Part shown: positions 16,762 through 24,124 of the stretch, in pieces
Position numbering within the stretch: position 1 is the first letter of the stretch
How the letters are laid out: each line of letters opens with the position of its first letter
Source of the DNA: Microbacterium sp. 5K110
Lineage (GTDB): Bacteria; Actinomycetota; Actinomycetes; Actinomycetales; Microbacteriaceae
Length of the DNA: 32,277 bases
Reading direction: 5' to 3'
Assembly (NCBI RefSeq): GCF_005774735.1
Contig: NZ_VBUM01000037.1
Location: forward strand, 1-32,277
Translations under genes and position numbers: made by a program
The notes under the pieces: model-generated
Told to the model about the DNA's origin: nothing
The model's database searches: none
Seen by the model: only the letters and a program-made list of their open reading frames with translations

Positions 16762-18735
16762 GTGCGCGCCGTCGACATCGAGACCCTCGTCTCCGTCGGG
16801 CGGCCGGCGCTGTCGTCGGACGGAGGGTTCGCCGTGTACGCGACCTCCCGCCCGGACGTCACGGCCGATCGCGCCGTGGGCCAGCTGTGGCGGCTCGACC
16901 TGCCCGACGGGGCGCCGCGCCGCCTCACGCGCGGCGTCGCTGATCGTGCTCCCCGGCTCTCGCCGGACGACTCCACGATCGCGTTCCTGCGTCCCGACGG
17001 CCGCGGCCGCGCACAGGTGTTCGTCGTCCCCGCCGCGGGCGGCGAGCCGGTGCAGGTCACCGATCAGCCCGGGGGAGTGACCGAGGCGGCGTGGTCTCCC
17101 GACGGCACCCGCCTCGCTTTCACCGCTCGCGTCGTCGAGCCCGGCCGCTACGGCACGGTGGAGGGACGGGATGCCGCGGCCGAACCGCCGCGCCGGATCA
17201 CCGGCATCCGCTGGCACGCCAATGGCCACGGCTATCTCGACCGCCCGGCGCACCTGTTCGTCGTCGATGCCCCCGCCGCCGACGCGGAGCCGTTCTACGA
17301 ACCGGCCCCGGACGTCGTGACGCCGGAGAAGCGGGTCGTCGCCTCTGCGCCGCAGCAGCTCACCGATGGCGCGACGAGCTGGTCGGGCGTGACGTGGAGC
17401 GCCGACGGCCGCGCACTGCTGAGCCTCCCCGACGACATCGAGGATCGTGCCCGCGATCTGCGTTCGCGCGTGGTCGAGGTCGGCGTCGAGGGGGGAGAGG
17501 CGCGCGAGCTGCTCTCGACCGACGCGAACCTCTCGATCGACGAGGTCGCCGTCGCCCCCGACGGCACGGTGTTCCTGCGCGGCAACGACGTCGGTGCCTC
17601 CGGTGTCGATTTCGTCGCCCCGGGGACGGGCCTGTGGATGCTGACCGAGACCGGCCCGCGTCCGCTCACCGACCCCGAGACGATCGACCTCGGCGAGGTC
17701 GGCTCGCACGTGTCCTTCGCGGGCGACGACGTCCTCGTCCAGAACCGCACGCGGGGCCGCCTACGGCTGCTGCGCATCACACGCGGGGGAGAGGTGAGCG
17801 AGGTGCTCGGGGGCGACGTCGAGGTCGCCGGTCACGCGGTCGCGGGCGCGCGGGTCGTGGCATCCGTGGCGTCGCCGACGTCGTTCGGTGAGCTCGTGCT
17901 CGTCGACGGCTCCGCGCCGGCGCGGGTCCTCACCGATCACGGCGCGGCCGTGCGCGAGCGCGGTGTCGTGATCCCCGAGGAGCACGAAGTCGCCGGACGC
18001 GACGGATACCCCGTGCACGGGTGGGTCGCCGTCCCCGAGGGTGAGGGACCGTTCCCGGTCATCCTGCAGATCCACGGCGGCCCGTACGCGTCGTACGGCA
18101 TCCACCTGTTCGACGAGACGCAGGTGCTCGTCGATGCGGGTTATGCCGTGGTCTACAGCAACCCCCGCGGCAGCGCCGGGTACGGTCGCGCGCACGGGCG
18201 CTCGATCCGCCAGGCCATGGGGACGCTCGACTACTTCGACGTCATGGACTTCTTCGACGGCGTCGTGGACGCCGACCCGCGCCTGGATGCCGACCGCGTC
18301 GGTGTCATGGGCGGCTCGTACGGCGGCTACATGACCGCGTGGATCATCGCGCACGACCACCGGTTCGCGGGCGCCATCGTCGAGCGCGGGTTCCTCGACC
18401 CGACGGCGTTCCCCGGGTCGAGCGACATCGGCTCGTTCTTCGGGCAGGAGTACGTCGGCACCGATCCTGCGCTCATGGCCGCGCAGAGCCCGATGGCGGT
18501 GGTCGGTCAGGTGCGCACGCCGACCCTCGTGCTGCACTCCGAGCTGGACTTCCGCTGCCCGCTCGAGCAGGCCACCCGGTACTACGCGGGGCTGAAGCAG
18601 GCCGGTGTCGAGGCCGAGATGCTCGTCTTCCCCGGTGAGGACCACGAGCTCACCCGCGCGGGCCGCCCGCGGCACCGCGTCCAGCGGTTCGACGCCGTGC
18701 TCGACTGGTGGGAGCGGCACCTCCCGACCGCCTGA
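16762..18735 (+). CDS. S9 family peptidase (acylaminoacyl/dipeptidyl peptidase-like)
   Basis: 657 aa serine peptidase of the prolyl oligopeptidase family. The N-terminal two thirds (to about residue 400) is a WD40-like beta-propeller with repeated WSPDG/LSPDD-type blades. The C-terminal alpha/beta hydrolase domain has S519 in GGSYGGYM, D596 in ELDFRCP and H628 in GEDHEL. It trims short peptides, probably in the cytosol, as no signal peptide is seen. GTG 16762 is preferred because GGAGG (16748-16752) is 9 nt upstream; GTG 16756, overlapping the SDR stop, would add two residues. It ends at a 46-bp perfect palindrome. Confidence 0.92.
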   Translation: MRAVDIETLVSVGRPALSSDGGFAVYATSRPDVTADRAVGQLWRLDLPDGAPRRLTRGVADRAPRLSPDDSTIAFLRPDGRGRAQVFVVPAAGGEPVQVTDQPGGVTEAAWSPDGTRLAFTARVVEPGRYGTVEGRDAAAEPPRRITGIRWHANGHGYLDRPAHLFVVDAPAADAEPFYEPAPDVVTPEKRVVASAPQQLTDGATSWSGVTWSADGRALLSLPDDIEDRARDLRSRVVEVGVEGGEARELLSTDANLSIDEVAVAPDGTVFLRGNDVGASGVDFVAPGTGLWMLTETGPRPLTDPETIDLGEVGSHVSFAGDDVLVQNRTRGRLRLLRITRGGEVSEVLGGDVEVAGHAVAGARVVASVASPTSFGELVLVDGSAPARVLTDHGAAVRERGVVIPEEHEVAGRDGYPVHGWVAVPEGEGPFPVILQIHGGPYASYGIHLFDETQVLVDAGYAVVYSNPRGSAGYGRAHGRSIRQAMGTLDYFDVMDFFDGVVDADPRLDADRVGVMGGSYGGYMTAWIIAHDHRFAGAIVERGFLDPTAFPGSSDIGSFFGQEYVGTDPALMAAQSPMAVVGQVRTPTLVLHSELDFRCPLEQATRYYAGLKQAGVEAEMLVFPGEDHELTRAGRPRHRVQRFDAVLDWWERHLPTA

Positions 18736-18736
18736 C

Positions 18737-18782
18737 CCAGAGAAGGGGCCCGGATGCCATGGCATCCGGGCCCCTTCTCTGG
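18737..18782. terminator. Perfect 46-bp palindrome between convergent genes
   Basis: Positions 18737-18759 are the exact reverse complement of 18760-18782, centred on CCATGG. It lies 2 nt after the S9 peptidase stop and 11 nt before the convergent stop of the HdeD-like gene. Without a T tract it would still form a 20-bp or longer hairpin in either transcript, so a two-way terminator is the likely role. Confidence 0.7.
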
Positions 18783-18792
18783 TGCGGAGGAG

Positions 18793-19344
18793 TCAGACCT
18801 CTTTGCCGAAGCGGATCGCGCGCACGATCTGGAACACACCCAGGACGATGAGCGAGACGCCGATCAGCAGGAAGAGCGTCACCGCGCCGAGCAGCGGCGA
18901 GAACAGCAGCACGATGCCCGCGAGGATGCTGATGATCGCGAAGAAGATCGTCCACGCCTTCGACGAGCCGTCGCCGAGAGTGGTCAGTGAGACGATGCCC
19001 TCGATGATCCACAGGATGCCGACGAGCGTGCCGACGAAGACGCCGAACCAGGCCGTGGTGGCGGCGAGGTTCGCGAACGAGAAGATGCCCGCGACGATGA
19101 ACAGCAGGCCCAGCACGATGTAGCCGATGCGCGCCCATCCGGAGCGGAAGAAGATGCCGATCCCGATGTTCACGAGGCCGGCGATGATGACGTAGACGGC
19201 GATGATGCCGACCGCGACCTGGGCGGTGCGCCCGGGCCACAGCAGGATCAGGAGACCGACGATCAGGGAGACCGCACCGCTGACGGCCAGGGCGGTGCGT
19301 ACCGCCCGCACCGCGGGCGTACTGGACGAGGTGGAGGTGGACAT
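18793..19344 (-). CDS. HdeD/DUF308 family membrane protein
   Basis: 183 aa with six hydrophobic helices in three similar pairs, separated by short loops with Gly and Trp (WPGRTA, SGWARIG, WFGVFVG). A 15-residue Ser/Thr-rich cytoplasmic N-terminus and a basic end (RAIRFGKEV) flank them. This is the HdeD plan, linked in E. coli to acid resistance at high cell density; the actinobacterial proteins are not characterised. ATG 19344 follows an AGGAAAGG ribosome site. A TAAGGT -10-like box lies in the leader. It is downstream of the AEC transporter gene on the same strand with a 79-nt gap. Confidence 0.85.
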   Translation of the reverse strand: MSTSTSSSTPAVRAVRTALAVSGAVSLIVGLLILLWPGRTAQVAVGIIAVYVIIAGLVNIGIGIFFRSGWARIGYIVLGLLFIVAGIFSFANLAATTAWFGVFVGTLVGILWIIEGIVSLTTLGDGSSKAWTIFFAIISILAGIVLLFSPLLGAVTLFLLIGVSLIVLGVFQIVRAIRFGKEV

Positions 19345-19423
19345 GGCGAGCCTTTCCTGGACGAATGCTGAGAGCTTCGAGCCTCACCTTAGACCCTGCG
19401 ATGAACGTCGTGGGGGACCGACG

Positions 19424-20341
19424 TCATCCCAGCAACAGGGCGACTCCGAACAGGACGGGGAGGCACCCGATGGTCGAGAGCAACACCACGTCGCGCGACA
19501 GGATCTCGCCGACGCCGTATCGCTGGGCGAAGTTGAAGACGTTCTGCGCGGTCGGCAGCGCGGCGAGGACGACGACGATGAAGACCTGATCGGTCGGCAG
19601 CGAGAACGCCACCGCGACACCCCACGCGACCGCCGGCATCACGAGGAGTTTGAGCGTCGTGGCGATCACCACGTCGACACGGCGACCGGGTTCGGTGAGC
19701 ACCCGCTGGCCGTACAGAGACATGCCGTACGACATGAGCAGGATCGGGACGCAGGCCGCGGCGAAGAACGTCAGGGGATCCATGACGATCGGCGGCAGGT
19801 CGATGTCGAGCACCGCGACGATGACCCCCATCACGGAACCGATCAGCATGGGGTTCTTCGCCGTCTGGGTGAGGATGCGCCGGGGCGAGCGCACGCCCGA
19901 GGTCGCGGCATCCAGGATCGCCAGGGCGATCGGCATGAGGATCAGCAGCTGGAACAGGATCACCGGGGCCGAATACGCCGCGTTGCCCAGCATGTAGAGC
20001 GAAATCGGGATGCCGATGTTGTTGCTGTTCACCTGACCCGCCGACAGCGCGCCGATGACCGTCTCGGCCGTGCTCCGACGCAAGACCAGCGCGGAGACGA
20101 GCGCGTAGCCGAAGATGATGACGGCGGCGGTGATCATCGACACGGGGAGGAGCGCCGAGAACAGGGTCTTCACGTCGGCGCGGGCGAGCACGACGAACAG
20201 CAGGAACGGCGACAGCACGAAGAACGTCAGTCGGCTCAGCACCGGGCGCGCGTGCGGCCCGAGCAGGTCGATGCGGGCGACGACGTAACCGACGACCACG
20301 GCGAGCCCGATGACGGCGAAACCGGTCAGGATGCCACTCAT
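19424..20341 (-). CDS. AEC family transporter
   Basis: 305 aa, about ten membrane helices, matching the auxin efflux carrier family (Mem_trans domain). Bacterial members move small organic acids such as malate. Typical features are GFAVIGLAVVVGYVVAR at the start, the central hydrophilic segment between about residues 150 and 165 (SGVRSPRRILTQTAKNPMLIGSVMG) and VLAALPTAQNVFNFAQRYG near the end. The ATG overlaps the stop of an 18-codon leader ORF (ATGA), so its translation probably depends on that ORF. No ribosome site of its own is evident. Confidence 0.87.
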   Translation of the reverse strand: MSGILTGFAVIGLAVVVGYVVARIDLLGPHARPVLSRLTFFVLSPFLLFVVLARADVKTLFSALLPVSMITAAVIIFGYALVSALVLRRSTAETVIGALSAGQVNSNNIGIPISLYMLGNAAYSAPVILFQLLILMPIALAILDAATSGVRSPRRILTQTAKNPMLIGSVMGVIVAVLDIDLPPIVMDPLTFFAAACVPILLMSYGMSLYGQRVLTEPGRRVDVVIATTLKLLVMPAVAWGVAVAFSLPTDQVFIVVVLAALPTAQNVFNFAQRYGVGEILSRDVVLLSTIGCLPVLFGVALLLG

Positions 20342-20394
20342 GCCGCGGTCCCGGGGTAGGCCCGCGCGTCGCGGGAGCGACGGCGCGATTCCAT
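20338..20394 (-). CDS. 18-codon leader ORF coupled to the AEC transporter
   Basis: It encodes MESRRRSRDARAYPGTAA, with five Arg. Its ATG lies 7 nt after a -10 box TAGGCT, the leaderless geometry used by other genes here, and its TGA overlaps the transporter ATG. It has no recognisable homology. It may be a regulatory leader or only a device to deliver ribosomes. An alternative is that the transporter is expressed from a promoter I did not see. Confidence 0.5.
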   Translation of the reverse strand: MESRRRSRDARAYPGTAA

Positions 20395-20401
20395 TGAGGC
20401 G

Positions 20402-20407
20402 AGCCTA
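20402..20407 (-). promoter_or_regulatory. -10 box for the leader ORF / AEC transporter
   Basis: TAGGCT on the minus strand, 7-nt spacer to ATG 20394. The same hexamer precedes lnt, the SGNH hydrolase gene and the DUF885 gene. Confidence 0.6.
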
Positions 20408-20550
20408 CCGGTGGCGGTGGTCAGGAGCTGTCGTTCGCGGGCTCGGACGGAGGTTGGAAGGACGAACGGCCCACTCCTGGTGGCCTGCACCTGCCCGCAG
20501 GCGAGCGCCCAGAGCCCACCGTTCTCGACCTGCAATGAGAAGATGACCTC

Positions 20551-20823
20551 ATGGCGGCCGAATCTACGACACGGGGAACCTCGCGGCGCCCGCTCGCGAT
20601 CGCAGCCGGTGTGAGCCTCATCCTCATCTCAGCTGTGATCATCGCTCTCGCCAGCTTCCTGACACTGCTGATCATGGGCTTCGGAGACGCGACCGGAGAG
20701 TTCACAAAGATTGCGGCGACCTCCGCCGTGGTCGGCCTGGCTTTAGGGTTCTGCGGTGTCTACATGCTCATGCATCTACCCGCAAGAACCGTCCATGTGC
20801 GCACGAGCGGCGTTGGCGAGTAA
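20551..20823 (+). CDS. Small membrane protein, unknown
   Basis: 90 aa. A Ser/Thr/Arg-rich N-terminus of about 14 residues is followed by two hydrophobic helices (about 15-43 and 54-75) and a short polar tail (ARTVHVRTSGVGE). I recognise no family. A GAGAAG purine stretch lies about 9 nt before ATG 20551 and no TANNNT box is close. It converges on the Ntn hydrolase gene with a 100-nt gap and lies at the edge of the low-GC stretch. It could be native or part of that insert. Confidence 0.55.
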   Translation: MAAESTTRGTSRRPLAIAAGVSLILISAVIIALASFLTLLIMGFGDATGEFTKIAATSAVVGLALGFCGVYMLMHLPARTVHVRTSGVGE

Positions 20824-20852
20824 CGACAGAACGCCGCTCTGTAAACACGCCG

Positions 20853-20866
20853 ATAATGCACATTAT
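20853..20866. repeat. AT-rich inverted repeat between convergent genes
   Basis: ATAATG-CA-CATTAT, a perfect 6-bp pair, in the 100-nt gap 20824-20923. The gap also holds a 6-bp stem (20885-20890 with 20902-20907), a poor terminator candidate. The AT content is unusual for this genome. Confidence 0.4.
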
Positions 20867-20923
20867 GTCAGTTTGAGTTTAGTGCGCAGTTTCTCCGCAT
20901 CACTGCGATCGGGAGAGATCCTT

Positions 20924-21754
20924 TTACGGCCGCGGTGGCATCTCGGTCGTCAGGTCTCCGTTCGAGAACGATGCGATCCGTCGATCGAATCGCTCCTTCT
21001 CGTCGATCTCACGGCCGCCGTAAAAGCTCCCGTTCGCGTCCCGCCAGACAAAGCTCTCGCACTCTCCGTATTGATAGATCTTCATCAGCTGCGGGGCGCC
21101 TCCGACCGTCCGGGCCGATGGATCCGCGATCACGTCGAGCAGCGTCTCGAGTGGTTCCCAGTTGAGAAATGTCTCGTTCGCCAACTTCTCCGGATCTTCG
21201 GAATCGTGCATCAGTGGATATCCATTATTGCGAATACGTACCCATGTTCGCGCCTGAGCGGTTCGGCTGGCATCTCCAGCAAAGTAGAATGAACCCCAGG
21301 AGTTCTCCGCAAGGCTCGGTAATCTCCGCATTTGCAGATGGCCATTCTTGTCGTATCGGTAGGAATAGCCCTCGAAGCACAGGTTTCTCCACGACCATCC
21401 CACTAGGACGACGTTCAACGTGACGACGTCCGGCGCAGATTGGCCGAGCGGGAGGTCTGACACCTCTCGGCGGCTTGCGGCATAGAGGACGCGGAGCTTG
21501 TTCGCAAGATACCCAATGTCCGAGCGTCCCGACTGGTGTCCATCCAGGAGGGTGCACGTGTTGATCGCGTGAAGGAGAAATGCATATGCGGCTGTCGCGT
21601 CGCCGGACATTGCAATCGCGGTGGCGGGCCGGGGCAATGCTACGAGCTTCGGGCAGGTGTCCCAGGACTCGCCGCCGCTTACGCGCGAGTCCGAAGCCAA
21701 CACCAATTCCTTGAGGTTACTGTTCTTTCTGATCCACGCCGCGATGAGTGTCAC
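20924..21754 (-). CDS. Proteasome-like Ntn (N-terminal threonine) hydrolase, orphan
   Basis: 276 aa, unnamed. The start MTLIAAWIR...LVLASDSR...CPKLVALP...IAMSGDATAAYAFL reads like a proteasome beta subunit or HslV. Removal of Met1 would expose T2 as nucleophile. D22 and K36 sit where the catalytic Asp17 and Lys33 of proteasome subunits fall, and the SGD segment at about 50-52 matches the conserved SG turn. The C-terminal part (TVGGAPQLMKIYQYGE...SFYGGREI) resembles uncharacterised bacterial Ntn hydrolases of similar size. No propeptide, ATPase or regulator is adjacent. The GTG start is supported by a G-rich ribosome site and the need for Thr at position 2. GC is low (45, 55 and 57% in three sampled lines), which suggests transfer. 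The function is unknown; peptidase or amidase activity is inferred. Confidence 0.7.
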   Translation of the reverse strand: MTLIAAWIRKNSNLKELVLASDSRVSGGESWDTCPKLVALPRPATAIAMSGDATAAYAFLLHAINTCTLLDGHQSGRSDIGYLANKLRVLYAASRREVSDLPLGQSAPDVVTLNVVLVGWSWRNLCFEGYSYRYDKNGHLQMRRLPSLAENSWGSFYFAGDASRTAQARTWVRIRNNGYPLMHDSEDPEKLANETFLNWEPLETLLDVIADPSARTVGGAPQLMKIYQYGECESFVWRDANGSFYGGREIDEKERFDRRIASFSNGDLTTEMPPRP

Positions 21755-21814
21755 CGTCTGCCCCCCGATCTTCCGAGTTCATCGTTGCACATGATTTCTT
21801 CGCTGTGCGGCGGG

Positions 21815-21940
21815 TTCCATGCTCAGTGGAACGCTCTGCTGCCGGGCGTCGAGAACGGCTGGGTCGTGCTCATCGCCTCCGCGACCGAGAATCCGTCACC
21901 GCTGATGCCAGTGCTGCTCGAAGGTCCGGTAGTGCGCTGA
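21815..21940 (+). pseudogene. Decayed rarA (mgsA) fragment
   Basis: One frame reads FHAQWNALLPGVENGW, then VVLIASATENPS, closely matching the RarA AAA+ ATPase segment after Walker B (consensus FxKAQQDALLPGVENGWVVLxAATTENPSF, from memory). After ENPS the frame is disturbed (PLMPVLLEGPVVR, where SVISPLLSR is expected) and stops at 21938. Nothing upstream restores the Walker motifs, so this is a remnant of about 40 codons. RarA acts in replication-fork repair; an intact copy should exist elsewhere in the genome. It lies just upstream of, and divergent from, the Ntn hydrolase gene. Confidence 0.6.
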
Positions 21941-21981
21941 AGGGTGCGAGACGGCGGTGATTCAAACCGATGTCTCACCGC

Positions 21982-21987
21982 TACCCT
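21982..21987 (+). promoter_or_regulatory. Leaderless -10 box of a small membrane protein gene
   Basis: TACCCT with a 6-nt spacer to ATG 21994. It favours this start over the in-frame ATG at 21970. Confidence 0.6.
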
Positions 21988-21993
21988 GACCGG

Positions 21994-22305
21994 ATGAGTT
22001 CCCCCCGACTCCCTCGCGACCGCGGGCGCACCGCGTCGATCGTGCTCTCGTCCATCGCTCTCGCGACGTTGACGTTCGTCCTGCTGTGGACCTTCGGGCT
22101 GAACGCGACGCTGTCGGGCGCGTCGAGCATGGCGGTGATCCTGCCGATCGTCGTCTTCTGGTGCTCGTCGGTGGTTTTCGGGATCGCCGGATTCATCGCT
22201 CTCGGTCTCGGCGTCACGGCCTCACGCCCGACTCTGCCCTCTCTCTTGGCCGTGGGAGTGCTCCTCGAGATCCTCGTCGGACTCCTGCTCATCTCCCGGC
22301 TCTGA
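21994..22305 (+). CDS. Small membrane protein, unknown
   Basis: 103 aa. A basic N-terminus (MSSPRLPRDRGRTAS) is followed by three hydrophobic helices (about 16-37, 45-70 and 82-101). No family is recognised; it resembles the many small DUF-type membrane proteins of Microbacteriaceae. GC returns to about 68%. Its last 84 nt overlap the convergent DUF6578-like gene. Confidence 0.6.
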   Translation: MSSPRLPRDRGRTASIVLSSIALATLTFVLLWTFGLNATLSGASSMAVILPIVVFWCSSVVFGIAGFIALGLGVTASRPTLPSLLAVGVLLEILVGLLLISRL

Positions 22306-22878
22306 CGCGACGTCGACGACCCACGCGACGACGGACGTGGTGCGCCGCTCGGGCGGGGGTTCGGATTCCGTGATGTGCGGTGCGGCCTCCGCGTCGGAGG
22401 CCTCGCGCGGCACACGATCTCGCGGGGCCAGTGTGACCGCACCGGGAACGGGAACGCTCTCGATCATCCATGTGGATGGACGCGAGCCGATCATGACCCC
22501 GTTGCCGAGATCTCGACCGGTGAACGGCCACTCCTCACCCTCCGCGGGCATCTCGGCATCCGGAGGCGCGCCGAAGCCGGGGCGGCGCAGGTGTCGCGTC
22601 TCGATGTGTTCCTGAACGACCGCATGGATGCCGCGTACCCGACCTTGCACCCGGTCCTCCGGGGTCGACGGCGTCTCCTGGTGGTGGGACTCGATCGCGT
22701 CGATGGTGGCAGCGAGTTCGGGACCGACGCTCTGGATGAACGCCGGCGACGGCGTGCGCGTGCGCACGAGCAGATCGACCTCGTCACCGACGCCGAACGG
22801 GTCGCCGCAGCAGGCCCACTCCCAGGTGTCGAGCCAGACGCGGGTGACGTCGGGCGCGCCCGGTGTCACCGGATCCAT
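22222..22878 (-). CDS. DUF6578-like protein
   Basis: 218 aa. The region VTRVWLDTWEWACCGDPFGVGDEV (residues 11-34), with its W-x-x-CCG-x-PF-x-xGD pattern, and the later AATIDAIESHHQE (56-68) resemble the DUF6578 family of Actinobacteria, which has no known function. CCG could suggest metal or thiol chemistry. The C-terminal half is polar, and the end (DEQESDEDLEEHSHGQ) is strongly acidic. ATG 22878 lies 13 nt inside the end of the SDR gene, so it is probably cotranscribed and translationally coupled with it. The 3' end overlaps a convergent gene by 84 nt. Confidence 0.65.
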   Translation of the reverse strand: MDPVTPGAPDVTRVWLDTWEWACCGDPFGVGDEVDLLVRTRTPSPAFIQSVGPELAATIDAIESHHQETPSTPEDRVQGRVRGIHAVVQEHIETRHLRRPGFGAPPDAEMPAEGEEWPFTGRDLGNGVMIGSRPSTWMIESVPVPGAVTLAPRDRVPREASDAEAAPHITESEPPPERRTTSVVAWVVDVASEPGDEQESDEDLEEHSHGQERGQSRA

Positions 22879-23672
22879 TCCGACGTCACGCCGATCACGC
22901 GCGAACCGTCGAGATCGCCGAGCGAGAGACCGGCGAAGCGGACCGCCGCCTCCGACGTCTGCCACCGGAACTTCGGAGACTCGGTGATCGCCGCTTCGAT
23001 CACCGTCTTCGCGGCATCCTCCGCCGACTGCGCCTGCGCGAACGACGCCGCCGTGCGGGCGAGATAGGCATCGAGCTGCGCCTGATACGCCCCGCCCTCG
23101 TAGTGGTCGACGGAGCCGGTGAACGACGACGCCACGGCGGCGGGCTCGACGATCGCGACGTCGATACCGAACGGCGCGACGACCGGCGCGAGCGACTGCA
23201 TCAGACCCTCGACGGCGAACTTCGCGCCGCAATACGCGTCGGCGAACGGCTGACCTACCGCTCCCCCGACGCTCGTGACCGTGACGATGCGGCCGTGACC
23301 GCGTTCGCGCATGCCGGGCAGCACGAGTCGGGTGAGCCGGGCGACCGAGAGGTAGTTGGTGTCGAGCTGCGCCTGGAGGTCGGCATCCGAGAGCTGTTCG
23401 AGGGTTCCGACGGCGCCGCGCCCCGCGTTGTTGACGAGGACGTCCACGACACCGAGGTCGGCGACGAGCACGGCTGCGGCGTCGGCGTCGGTGACCTCGA
23501 GCGCCCGGATGTCCAGGGTCACGCCCGCGGCGTCGGCGGCCTCGCGCAGCGCGTCGGCGCGGGACGTGTCGCGCACCGTGGCGACGACGGAGAGGCCGGC
23601 CTTCGCGAGGCCGACGGCGGTGTGCAGACCGATTCCGCTGGAGGTACCGGTGACGAGAGCAGTGCGGGTCAT
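22866..23672 (-). CDS. SDR family oxidoreductase
   Basis: 268 aa classical short-chain dehydrogenase. TGTSSGIG (8-15) binds the cofactor, NNAG spans 81-84, and the catalytic residues S134, Y147 and K151 (Y-x3-K) are all in place, unlike the SDR at 15995. R34 after beta-2 suggests NADPH preference. The substrate is unknown. The leaderless -10 box 6 nt before ATG 23672 separates it from the arsenate reductase gene upstream. The DUF6578-like gene overlaps its end. Confidence 0.9.
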   Translation of the reverse strand: MTRTALVTGTSSGIGLHTAVGLAKAGLSVVATVRDTSRADALREAADAAGVTLDIRALEVTDADAAAVLVADLGVVDVLVNNAGRGAVGTLEQLSDADLQAQLDTNYLSVARLTRLVLPGMRERGHGRIVTVTSVGGAVGQPFADAYCGAKFAVEGLMQSLAPVVAPFGIDVAIVEPAAVASSFTGSVDHYEGGAYQAQLDAYLARTAASFAQAQSAEDAAKTVIEAAITESPKFRWQTSEAAVRFAGLSLGDLDGSRVIGVTSEWIR

Positions 23673-23678
23673 GGCTCG

Positions 23679-23684
23679 ACCCTA
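23679..23684 (-). promoter_or_regulatory. Leaderless -10 box of the SDR gene
   Basis: TAGGGT on the minus strand with a 6-nt spacer to ATG 23672. Confidence 0.65.
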
Positions 23685-23704
23685 GACCCGACCGCCGACA
23701 CCGA

Positions 23705-24106
23705 TCACTCCCCCGCGAGCTCGCCGATCAGCGTCTCGACGCGACCGCGGATGTCGTCGCGGATGTGCCGGACCGCCGTGGCAGCCTGGCCCGCCGGGTC
23801 GTCGAGCTGCCAGTCCTCGTACCGCTTGCCGGGGAAGATGGGGCACGCGTCGCCGCAGCCCATCGTGATGACGACGTCCGATTCGCGGACGGCATCCACC
23901 GTCAGGATCTTCGGGGTGTTCCCCGCGATGTCGATGCCCTCCTCGGCCATCACCTCGATCGCGACGGGGTTGATCTGCTCCTTCGGTTCCGAGCCCGCCG
24001 ACAGCACGTCGATGCGGTCGCCCGCGAGGTGCCGCAGGTAGCCGGCGGCCATCTGGGACCGGCCGGCGTTGTGGACGCAGACGAACAGAACGGTGGGACG
24101 TGACAT
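23705..24106 (-). CDS. arsC: Arsenate reductase ArsC, LMW phosphatase type
   Basis: 133 aa. P-loop CVHNAGRS with nucleophile C10 and R16, then C84 and C88 (MGCGDACP), which match the cysteine relay of thioredoxin-coupled ArsC (C10/C82/C89 in S. aureus), and the acid D103 in LDDP. It reduces arsenate to arsenite in the cytosol; whether thioredoxin or mycothiol regenerates it cannot be told from sequence. ATG 24106 is preceded by a GAGAGAGA ribosome site. It lies 18 nt downstream of the ArsR fusion gene and is evidently in its operon. No arsenite pump gene is nearby. Confidence 0.88.
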   Translation of the reverse strand: MSRPTVLFVCVHNAGRSQMAAGYLRHLAGDRIDVLSAGSEPKEQINPVAIEVMAEEGIDIAGNTPKILTVDAVRESDVVITMGCGDACPIFPGKRYEDWQLDDPAGQAATAVRHIRDDIRGRVETLIGELAGE

Positions 24107-24124
24107 AGGTCTCTCTCTTCGGGG

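Noticed and set aside
21536..21814. The 5' part of a 134-codon plus-strand frame ending in the rarA relic
   Set aside because: It lies antisense to the Ntn hydrolase gene and resembles nothing; only the last 42 codons match RarA.
20408..21993. A toxin-antitoxin or phage-defence module in the low-GC stretch
   Set aside because: The two ORFs are convergent, not paired, and neither shows toxin, nuclease or defence motifs.
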